Source: an uncultured Eubacteriales bacterium
GTDB taxonomy: Bacteria; Bacillota; Clostridia; Oscillospirales; Acutalibacteraceae
Assembly: GCA_900317215.1 (NCBI GenBank)
Contig: ONFW01000032.1
Coordinates: 1-13,327 of the forward strand
Direction of reading: 5' to 3'
DNA length: 13,327 bases
In this document: positions 8,011-13,327 of the stretch, in pieces
How positions within the stretch are numbered: the first letter of the stretch is position 1
Layout: every line of letters starts with the position of its first letter
The notes under the pieces: model-generated
What the model was told of the DNA's origin: nothing
The model's database searches: none
What the model saw: the letters and a program-made list of their open reading frames with translations, nothing else
Translations under genes and position numbers: made by a program

Positions 8011-8039
8011 AACAAAAATGACCGGCTAAAACCGGTCAT
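8011..8039 (-). terminator. Riboswitch expression-platform terminator
   Basis: On the minus strand ATGACCGG pairs perfectly with CCGGTCAT around TTTTAG, followed immediately by TTTTTGTTATT. It lies between the lysine aptamer and asd, about 85 bases before the start codon. This is where a lysine-bound leader would stop transcription. Confidence 0.9.
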
Positions 8040-8055
8040 AGAAAGCAAAGCGCTA

Positions 8056-8095
8056 CTGTTCCAGAGAATAACACCTCATTATTGCAAAGGAACAG
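8056..8095 (-). other. Extra leader hairpin between aptamer and terminator
   Basis: On the minus strand CTGTTCC pairs with GGAACAG at the base, and AATAA pairs with TTATT nearer the loop (loop TGAGGTG). It is not part of the standard lysine aptamer. It may be an antiterminator component, a spacer or a pausing hairpin. Its place in the switching mechanism is inference. Confidence 0.5.
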
Positions 8096-8100
8096 AAAAA

Positions 8101-8275
8101 CCCGATAGCTCCCCACCGCATTTCTGCAGTGACAGTCACACACCGCTGTGATGAATGACCAAAGCAGAAAACGCCGCTTTTCTGCTTTTCGGCGGCAGGT
8201 CTATTCACCGGACATCAAAAGCCTTGGCAGCCTCCCTCCGGCTACACGCCGTTACCGCACCTCTATCCCGGAAAG
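8101..8275 (-). ncRNA. Lysine riboswitch (L-box) aptamer
   Basis: The aptamer is about 175 bases, the usual size. Reading the minus strand, it opens with GATAGAGGTGCGG (complement of 8255-8267), the L-box signature, and closes with CTATC (complement of 8104-8108), which pairs with GATAG as P1. GCGG and CCGC form the base of P2, followed by the conserved CCGAA. P3 is a perfect 11-bp hairpin, AAAGCAGAAAA with TTTTCTGCTTT, around GCGGCG (complement of 8161-8188). P4 is TCACA-GCGG-TGTGTGA, with one T bulged or unpaired. P5 is CACTGCA-GAAA-TGCGGTG with a GNRA loop (complement of 8114-8131). A terminator follows, and the operon it leads is asd-dapA-dapB, exactly the expected target. Lysine binding should stop transcription before asd. 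The exact ends are estimates. Confidence 0.95.
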
Positions 8276-8298
8276 GTTTTCAACCTTCAGATACTAAT

Positions 8299-8327
8299 AC
8301 TATACCATTCCTCTCACCTCTTGTCAA
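8299..8327 (-). promoter_or_regulatory. Near-consensus sigma-A promoter of the lysine operon
   Basis: On the minus strand TTGACA (complement of 8322-8327) is separated by exactly 17 bases from TATAGT (complement of 8299-8304). Transcription should start near 8292, about 20 bases before the riboswitch aptamer. The resulting leader is about 365 bases long. Confidence 0.9.
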
Positions 8328-8358
8328 CCCTTACACCCCTTAGTATCCCCTTTTCTTA

Positions 8359-8382
8359 CAAAAAATAAAGCCTCCGAAGGCT
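8359..8382 (-). terminator. Short minus-strand terminator upstream of the lysine promoter
   Basis: On the minus strand AGCCT pairs with AGGCT around a TCGG loop, followed by TTTATTTTTT. The stem is short, but the T-run is strong. It would stop any minus-strand transcript arising in the divergent spacer before it enters the lysine promoter. Confidence 0.6.
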
Positions 8383-8457
8383 GCCTTCCCACACCGGACG
8401 CAACTGTCCTGCCGGCAAATGTGTTGTGAGCCTGCTCAAAAACAAATGACGTGTGCA

Positions 8458-8484
8458 GGAGCAGATAAATGCTCCGGATTTTTT
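8458..8484 (+). terminator. Terminator-like hairpin on the plus strand
   Basis: GGAGCA (8458-8463) pairs perfectly with TGCTCC (8470-8475) around GATAAA, followed by GGATTTTTT. No gene lies upstream on this strand, so it suggests either a small plus-strand RNA or chance. Confidence 0.45.
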
Positions 8485-8549
8485 GCACCAACTCGGAGAG
8501 CTCACTCTCAGGCTCTCCGCTCAGACAGTATTTTTCATGCCTGTTCCGG

Positions 8550-8578
8550 TTGACTTTGAATAAAGTGTGTATTATAAT
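8550..8578 (+). promoter_or_regulatory. Near-consensus sigma-A promoter of the AI-2E-family gene
   Basis: TTGACT (8550-8555) is followed after exactly 17 bases by the perfect -10 box TATAAT (8573-8578). The expected start of transcription is near 8585, leaving a leader of about 55 bases. Because it overlaps the upstream in-frame ATG at 8567, it rules that ATG out as the start. Confidence 0.9.
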
Positions 8579-8579
8579 C

Positions 8580-8597
8580 GTATTATCTTGATAATAC
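8580..8597 (+). promoter_or_regulatory. Perfect palindrome at the transcription start, operator candidate
   Basis: GTATTATCTTGATAATAC has two perfect 8-base arms with a 2-base centre. It begins two bases after the -10 box and covers the expected +1. Such placement is typical of a repressor site, but no regulator gene is present in the window to match it. Confidence 0.5.
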
Positions 8598-8641
8598 ATA
8601 ATGGGGATATATCCACTGTTATGACAGACAGGAGTGAAATT

Positions 8642-10114
8642 ATGGAATTCAACAGAAAAAACATGGCAAGAATATTCCTGCTATCAGCCTGTATCATCCT
8701 GTTTTATCTGAGCTTCAAGCACATGGATCTGGTCTTTTCCTTTATAGGCTGGCTGATCGGAGTATTCACACCGTTCATAATAGCAGGTGTTGTCATATTC
8801 ATTCTGAACGTTCCCTTAAAGGCTATTGAAAGACACCTGTTCCGCCCCAAGGACGGAAGACCCGTCAGCAAGCTCAAGGATAAGCTGCGCAGACCTATAG
8901 CAATAGTTCTGTCTATCAGTCTTTTTATCGCAATAATAGGTGTTTTCCTTGTCATCATAATTCCCGAGATAGCAAAGAGCCTGCAGGCTATTGCAGAAAA
9001 GATCCCTGATACGATAAGCCGTTCTCAGGAATGGGTCGCAGAAATGAGCAAAAGAGAAGACTTTCTCGGTCAGGTCGCCTCTCAGGTAAATATCGACTGG
9101 GACACTCTCAACAACACCCTTGTAAGCTTCCTTCAGGACAACAGCACTTCACTCGTAAGCTCCGCATGGACTGTTATCACTACTCTCATCAATGCTGCTG
9201 TCAATATGTTCCTCGGCATTGTGCTTGCGGTCTATATCCTTGCAAATAAGGAGAAGATCTCCTCAGACGTCAAAAAGCTGATCTACTCAGCCATTCCCAC
9301 CAAAAAAGCAGACTTCATCTGCGAGATCGGCAGGCTTACCAACAAATCCTTCTACAACAGCATTACCGGTCAGATGATAGAGTGTCTTATAATCGGCTCA
9401 CTCACCTCACTGGGCATGGCTCTGTTCAACTTCCCCTATGCAGCTCTTGGCGGTGTAGTCGTTGCCGTTATATCATGGATCCCCATGTTCGGCATTTTCA
9501 TCGGCTCGGCTGTTGTCGCTCTCCTTCTTCTTGCCACCGCAGATCCTATTCAGGCTCTTTGGTTCATAATCTATATGGTCATCCTGCAGCAGATAGAGGG
9601 AAATCTCATCTTCCCGAGGGTCGTTGGCTCAAGGATCGGTCTGCCGCCGATAATCATGATCTCAGCTATCATTCTTTTCAGCGCCTTCTTCGGTCTTATC
9701 GGACTTCTCGTCAGCGGTCCCGTCACCTTTGTCATATATACCTTCGTAAGACGCTTCGTCTATCACAGGATAGAGACAAAGAAGATACCGCATCATAAAT
9801 ACGATCCGTGCTACGACTCCCCCGAACGGGATATCGAGCTGGAAAAAGAGCTGGAAAAGGAGATCGCAAGCTATTCCGAAGCCGACTCAGAAGCCGAGAA
9901 CGGCTCAGATAATGCTCCCGACACGGATCCCGAAGCTTCAGATGAGACAAACATCTCTGACGCAACAGAGGATGAATCAGCGGGCGAAGCTGACAACAGT
10001 GAAAGCCAGACTGAAAAAACAAGCTCGGCTGTAAACGCCACAAGCTCTGTAGAGACAGCTCAGACTACAGGGAACAAGCCCCGATCATTTTCAAAGAAAT
10101 CAAAAAAACGCTGA
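8642..10114 (+). CDS. AI-2E / PerM-family membrane transporter with acidic C-terminal tail
   Basis: The protein has 490 residues from ATG 8642, chosen because AGGAG (8630-8634) is seven bases upstream and the earlier ATG at 8567 lies in the promoter. Hydrophobic segments lie near residues 9-25, 31-56, 85-108, 176-201, 243-262, 266-299, 305-318 and 334-369, the family layout. A soluble loop at about 109-175 separates the first three from the rest. The signature QQIEGNLIFPRVVGSRIGLPP near 316-336 confirms the family. From about residue 378 to the end it carries some 110 hydrophilic residues: KELEKE-type coil, a Glu/Asp/Ser-rich stretch, then a basic end (KKSKKR). Members include reported AI-2 exporters, sporulation-related YtvI and ion transporters, so the substrate is not predictable. 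It is apparently monocistronic, with its own promoter and terminator. Confidence 0.92.
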   Translation: MEFNRKNMARIFLLSACIILFYLSFKHMDLVFSFIGWLIGVFTPFIIAGVVIFILNVPLKAIERHLFRPKDGRPVSKLKDKLRRPIAIVLSISLFIAIIGVFLVIIIPEIAKSLQAIAEKIPDTISRSQEWVAEMSKREDFLGQVASQVNIDWDTLNNTLVSFLQDNSTSLVSSAWTVITTLINAAVNMFLGIVLAVYILANKEKISSDVKKLIYSAIPTKKADFICEIGRLTNKSFYNSITGQMIECLIIGSLTSLGMALFNFPYAALGGVVVAVISWIPMFGIFIGSAVVALLLLATADPIQALWFIIYMVILQQIEGNLIFPRVVGSRIGLPPIIMISAIILFSAFFGLIGLLVSGPVTFVIYTFVRRFVYHRIETKKIPHHKYDPCYDSPERDIELEKELEKEIASYSEADSEAENGSDNAPDTDPEASDETNISDATEDESAGEADNSESQTEKTSSAVNATSSVETAQTTGNKPRSFSKKSKKR

Positions 10115-10123
10115 AACTCCTTC

Positions 10124-10161
10124 GGGACTGCCTCACTCTAAAGTGCGGCAGTCCCTTATTT
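10124..10161 (+). terminator. Strong rho-independent terminator after the AI-2E gene
   Basis: GGGACTGCC (10124-10132) pairs perfectly with GGCAGTCCC (10147-10155). An inner CACT/AGTG pairing across one mismatch extends it to a CTAA loop. TTATTTT follows. It begins ten bases after the stop codon. Confidence 0.93.
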
Positions 10162-10214
10162 TCAGGCCACATGTACACATTTACTAAAAAATCACAAAAA
10201 CTATAAAAAAACTA

Positions 10215-10244
10215 TTGTATTTTATACTCCGGATATGATAAAAT
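10215..10244 (+). promoter_or_regulatory. Candidate promoter of the pullulanase gene
   Basis: TTGTAT (10215-10220) and TAAAAT (10239-10244) are 18 bases apart in an A/T-rich stretch, about 40 bases before the gene. The match is only moderate. TATGAT at 10234-10239 is an alternative -10 without a well-placed -35. Small palindromes lie alongside (TCCGGA at 10227-10232, ATTCGGAAT at 10248-10256). Confidence 0.35.
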
Positions 10245-10271
10245 TGTATTCGGAATAATGCAATCAAATAC

Positions 10272-10277
10272 GGGGGG
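10272..10277 (+). promoter_or_regulatory. Ribosome binding site for the signal-peptide start
   Basis: GGGGGG lies six bases before TTG 10284 and can pair with the anti-Shine-Dalgarno with one G-U pair. It supports a TTG start that includes the full signal peptide. GTG 10293 and ATG 10302 are in the same frame but have poorer spacing. Confidence 0.5.
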
Positions 10278-10283
10278 ATAGGG

Positions 10284-13200
10284 TTGCGAATAGTGAAAAA
10301 AATGTTCAGTATCATTGTTGCATTTGCAGCATTGACAGGAGGTAATCTAATGACAAACGCAGTTAAGGAAGATACTACAACAACTGCTCCTTCAACGGTT
10401 TATGCCCATGAGCTTGACGCACAGGCCTATTCCGGCACTGATCTCGGAGCGAGCTATTCAAAGCAGGAGACCACATTTAAGGTATGGGCTCCGACTGCAT
10501 CAGGCGTTTCCGTAAAGCTGTATAAAACAGGCAGTTCTCAGGAAAAGGGCGCTCAGGATATATCTACAACAGCCATGACAAAGGGCGAAAACGGAGTATG
10601 GAGCGCTACTGTCAAGGGAGATAATAAAAATCTGTATTATACATATCTCGTAACCATAAACGGAGTCACAAGAGAAACCGCAGATGTATATGCAAAGGCA
10701 GCAGGTGTAAACGGCAACCGCAGCATGATCGTTGATCTTCCCTCCACAGACCCCGAGGGCTGGAGCAGGGACGAGCATGTTCTCTGTAATGACCCGACAG
10801 ATGCTATTGTCTGGGAGGTCCACGTCAAGGATTTCTCGCACAGCGAGGTATCAGGCGTTTCAATGAAGTACAGGGGCAAATATCTTGCCTTCACCGAAAG
10901 CGGCACTACTCTTGCAGATAAGGGTGAGTATCCGACCTGCATAGATTACCTTAAAAAACTGGGTGTGACCCATGTCCAGCTTCTTCCGGTCTACGACTAC
11001 GCTACTGTAGATGAATCGCAGACCGACTCGGACGAGTTCAACTGGGGCTACGACCCTAAGAATTATAACGTACCCGAGGGCTCCTACTCCACAAACCCGT
11101 TTGACGGCAATGTGAGGATAACAGAGTTCAAGCAGATGATAATGGCTTTGCACAAGGCCGGGATAGGCGTTATCATGGACGTTGTTTTCAACCATACCTT
11201 CACGGCGGAGGGAGGCTGGTTCGAGCTGACCGTTCCGGGCTACTATTACAGAATGAAGGCTGACGGAAGCTTCAGCGACGGCTCCGGCTGCGGAAACGAG
11301 ACGGCAAGCGACCATCTCATGTACAGAAAATATATGATCGATTCCATTCTCTACTGGACGAACGAATACCATATAGACGGTTTTCGCTTTGATCTTATGG
11401 GAGTTCATGATGTTGATACTATGAACGAGATAAGAAAGGCTCTTGATACCGGTGTAAACAACGGGAAGAAGATCATTCTCTACGGCGAGCCATGGACAGG
11501 CGGGGAAACTACAACCAAGGCTGTTACAGCAGTCAAAGCAAACCTTTCTAAGCTTGACAACAGGGTCGGCGCCTTCAGTGATGAATTCAGGGACGCTGTA
11601 AAGGGTCATGTTTTCAATGCCTACGAAAAGGGCTTCGTTCAGGAGGGCGGCTCCGTGGGCTATCTGATGTCCGGCATCAAAGGAATGGTTTCCACAGGTG
11701 TCAATCAGCCCTCACAGACAGTATCCTATGTTTCGGCACATGACAACTTCACGCTCTATGACAAGCTTGTTCTCTCGGTCAAGAATGATATGAGCTATTC
11801 CGAAAGAGATGAACGCCTCGTAGATATGAACCGGCTTGCAGCGGCTCTTGTTCTTACCTCACAGGGCATTAGCTTTATGCAGGCGGGCGAGGAATTTGCG
11901 CGCAGCAAGCAGGGCGATGAAAACAGCTTTATCTCCCCTGCAGGTCTTAATGAGCTTGACTGGCAGCGAGCCTTGGACTTCTCCGACCTTGTTTCATATT
12001 ATCAGGGACTTATAGAGATCAGAAGAAGCTTCAAGCCGTTCAGAGACCCCACCACAAAAACAGCCTCCCTTATAAATTTTGTCGATTCACCTGACAAAAC
12101 CGTTGCCTATACCATTGAGAACATTCTTACAAACGGCAGGGAATGGTCGCAGGCAGCTCTGCTGTTTAACGCCTCGGAGGAGGAGGAAACGATTACCCTC
12201 ACTCCCCCCTCAGGAAAAACGCTTCCGTCAGAATGGGTGATAGTGGTAAATAAAACGGAGGCGGGTCTGAATTCATTAGGCACGATAAAAGGAAATAAAG
12301 TCACACTTCCTCCCTGCAGCGCTATGATGCTGGTCGATAAGGAGAGCTTCGACAAGCTGGGGCTGACCTCGGAATACTGTGTTGTCAGAGCAGAATACAG
12401 GGATAGTGAAACTAAGAAGCTGCTCGGGGCAAGGACCTACAAGGGCAGCGCAGGCAGCGCCTTTGCAACCGCAGAAAATAAGGCTCTTGATACGGAATAT
12501 GATCTGGAAAAAACAGAGGGCAAGGTCATGGGGCATTTTACAAAAGAGCCTCAGACAGTCACTTACTTCTATAAAAAATTTGACGGAAAAATAGTCGATC
12601 TTACCGTTAATTACCTCAAAAAAAGGAGCGAGGCTCTCGGAGGAGGCTCCGTTGAGGCTGAAAAAAGCTACACCTGCAGGGTGCGTGAGGGCGAGGATTA
12701 CACTGCAATGATACGCAGCATTGAAGGAATGGAGCTTGATCTCTCCTCCTTTCCCGCAAATTCCGCAGGTACGGCAGGTAAGGAGGACATCACGGTAGAC
12801 TTCTTCTATAAAGACCGTGAGACCTGCGATCTTATACTGCATTATTACAATTCCGAGGGCTGGGACAAGACGGCGGCATACGTCTATAAAAAGGATGATG
12901 ACGAGCTCACTGAATACACCTCAGCAGACGGAGACATCATGAAGACCGACCCTGCTCTCGGAGAGGGCTGGTATACCATAACGATCGAAAATGCAGGCAG
13001 CTCCGAGGGAGTTCATGCTGTATTCTCAGACTCTAAGGGAAATAAGGACAGCAGCTTCGGCTCCGCCGGCTGTGAGGTCACAAAAGAGGTCTGGATAAAG
13101 GACGGCAAGCTGACAAACACAGGCACACTGAATGTCGTTTATCTCAGTAAGGAAGGCTCAGTTCTTGAAAGCAAGGTCATATACGGCAAGGTCGGAGACA

Positions 13201-13327
13201 GCTATGCTCTTGAGGACAAAAGCTTTGAGGGGCTTGAGCTTCAGGCATTTACCGCAAACACCGAGGGAAGCTTTACAGACGAGCCTATATATGTCGTCTA
13301 CAAATACGCAAAGCCTGTTCCTTCCGA
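10284..13327 (+). CDS. Secreted type I pullulanase with MucBP-like and CBM26-like modules (3' end missing)
   Basis: The frame is open to the window end, so at least 1014 residues are present and no stop is seen. It should cut alpha-1,6 branches of starch outside the cell. Residues 1-26 look like a signal peptide (RIVKKM, a hydrophobic core, TNA before the likely cut). CBM48 spans about 45-145. FNWGYDPKNYNVPEGSYSTNP (from about 252) is the pullulanase signature. The GH13 regions are complete: DVVFNHT (299-305), GFRFD with nucleophile Asp370, LYGEPW with acid/base Glu402, and SAHDN with His486-Asp487. A beta-sandwich follows to about 690. Then come MucBP-like repeats (about 696-770 and 771-846), a CBM26-like starch-binding module (about 849-940, YYNSEGW and AVFSDSKGNKDSSF) and a third MucBP-like repeat (about 945-1014). 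Cell-surface or amylosome attachment is plausible, but the deciding C-terminus is absent. See the start-site finding for the alternative ATG 10350. Confidence 0.92.
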   Translation, partial: MRIVKKMFSIIVAFAALTGGNLMTNAVKEDTTTTAPSTVYAHELDAQAYSGTDLGASYSKQETTFKVWAPTASGVSVKLYKTGSSQEKGAQDISTTAMTKGENGVWSATVKGDNKNLYYTYLVTINGVTRETADVYAKAAGVNGNRSMIVDLPSTDPEGWSRDEHVLCNDPTDAIVWEVHVKDFSHSEVSGVSMKYRGKYLAFTESGTTLADKGEYPTCIDYLKKLGVTHVQLLPVYDYATVDESQTDSDEFNWGYDPKNYNVPEGSYSTNPFDGNVRITEFKQMIMALHKAGIGVIMDVVFNHTFTAEGGWFELTVPGYYYRMKADGSFSDGSGCGNETASDHLMYRKYMIDSILYWTNEYHIDGFRFDLMGVHDVDTMNEIRKALDTGVNNGKKIILYGEPWTGGETTTKAVTAVKANLSKLDNRVGAFSDEFRDAVKGHVFNAYEKGFVQEGGSVGYLMSGIKGMVSTGVNQPSQTVSYVSAHDNFTLYDKLVLSVKNDMSYSERDERLVDMNRLAAALVLTSQGISFMQAGEEFARSKQGDENSFISPAGLNELDWQRALDFSDLVSYYQGLIEIRRSFKPFRDPTTKTASLINFVDSPDKTVAYTIENILTNGREWSQAALLFNASEEEETITLTPPSGKTLPSEWVIVVNKTEAGLNSLGTIKGNKVTLPPCSAMMLVDKESFDKLGLTSEYCVVRAEYRDSETKKLLGARTYKGSAGSAFATAENKALDTEYDLEKTEGKVMGHFTKEPQTVTYFYKKFDGKIVDLTVNYLKKRSEALGGGSVEAEKSYTCRVREGEDYTAMIRSIEGMELDLSSFPANSAGTAGKEDITVDFFYKDRETCDLILHYYNSEGWDKTAAYVYKKDDDELTEYTSADGDIMKTDPALGEGWYTITIENAGSSEGVHAVFSDSKGNKDSSFGSAGCEVTKEVWIKDGKLTNTGTLNVVYLSKEGSVLESKVIYGKVGDSYALEDKSFEGLELQAFTANTEGSFTDEPIYVVYKYAKPVPS
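10337..10343 (+). promoter_or_regulatory. Strong internal Shine-Dalgarno site inside the signal-peptide stretch
   Basis: AGGAGGT lies six bases before the in-frame ATG 10350, the best ribosome site near this gene. Starting there would remove the hydrophobic core and yield a protein without a signal peptide. The upstream frame encodes a convincing signal peptide, so this site is either fortuitous (it encodes Gly-Gly) or drives a second, cytoplasmic form. Confidence 0.5.

Larger units (their letters stand above)
8328..8549. other. Divergent spacer with several hairpins, no supported gene
   Basis: This stretch lies between the lysine-operon promoter and the promoter of the AI-2E gene. It holds a minus-strand terminator-like hairpin (8359-8382), a plus-strand terminator-like hairpin (8458-8484) and an 8-bp stem, CGGAGAGC (8494-8501) with GCTCTCCG (8512-8519). 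It also has a smaller GGAC/GTCC hairpin near 8397-8410. A 91-codon minus-strand frame crosses it, but it runs through both promoters and has no recognisable domain. A small RNA or a dispersed intergenic repeat would fit better than a protein. I cannot identify it. Confidence 0.4.

Noticed and set aside
7960..8343. Two small plus-strand ORFs opposite the lysine leader
   Set aside because: They are antisense to the riboswitch, terminator and promoter, and lack ribosome sites and recognisable products.
8324..8599. 91-codon minus-strand ORF in the divergent spacer
   Set aside because: It spans both divergent promoters and two terminator-like hairpins, begins inside the AI-2E gene leader and has no recognisable domain or convincing ribosome site. 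I regard it as chance or as part of a repeat element.
8642..10114. Quorum-sensing (AI-2) export as the function of the PerM-family gene
   Set aside because: The family name is historical and its substrates are diverse. No luxS or Lsr genes are in the window, so only the family is assigned.
10860..11609. 249-codon minus-strand ORF opposite the pullulanase
   Set aside because: It is antisense to the conserved GH13 catalytic region, so it is a shadow of codon bias.
12276..12842. 188-codon minus-strand ORF opposite the MucBP-like region
   Set aside because: It is the shadow of a plus-strand gene with clear domains, and has no ribosome site or family.

Overview
The window reads as a chromosomal segment of a gut Firmicute of the Ruminococcus / Oscillospiraceae type. 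This is an inference from gene content and style: moderate GC, strong Shine-Dalgarno sites, a lysine riboswitch of Firmicutes type, an archaeal/fungal-type aspartate-semialdehyde dehydrogenase, and a secreted pullulanase carrying MucBP-like and CBM26-like modules. Nothing looks phage- or transposon-derived, and there is no tRNA, rRNA, IS or CRISPR array.

Left part, plus strand (1-4473): two tandem paralogous VanW/YoaR-family envelope proteins. The first is cut by the window start. The second has a membrane anchor and a 15-unit proline/glutamate/serine pentapeptide tail. A hairpin lies between them and a rho-independent terminator follows the second. Then comes a maltose/galactoside-type O-acetyltransferase, closed by a long hairpin that can terminate transcription from both sides.

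Middle, minus strand (8327 down to 4636): a complete lysine-biosynthesis operon. It has a near-consensus promoter, a lysine riboswitch with its terminator, and then asd, dapA, dapB and a free-standing tandem-ACT protein that resembles the regulatory half of aspartokinase. Lysine would act twice: on the RNA leader, and possibly (inference) on aspartokinase through the last protein.

Divergent from this operon, plus strand (8550-10161): a consensus promoter overlapping a perfect palindrome, an AI-2E/PerM-family membrane protein with a long hydrophilic tail, and a strong terminator. The roughly 220-base divergent spacer holds several hairpins, two of them terminator-like and in opposite orientations.

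Right end, plus strand (10284 to the window end): a large gene open at its 3' end for a secreted type I pullulanase. It has CBM48, a complete GH13 catalytic set, three MucBP-like repeats and a CBM26-like starch-binding module. Its start is ambiguous because a very good Shine-Dalgarno site and ATG lie inside the stretch that encodes the signal peptide.

I found no single clearly undescribed system. The observations most worth a second look are the stand-alone aspartokinase-like ACT subunit, the structured divergent spacer, the operator-like palindrome, the two possible pullulanase starts and the repeat-tailed VanW pair.
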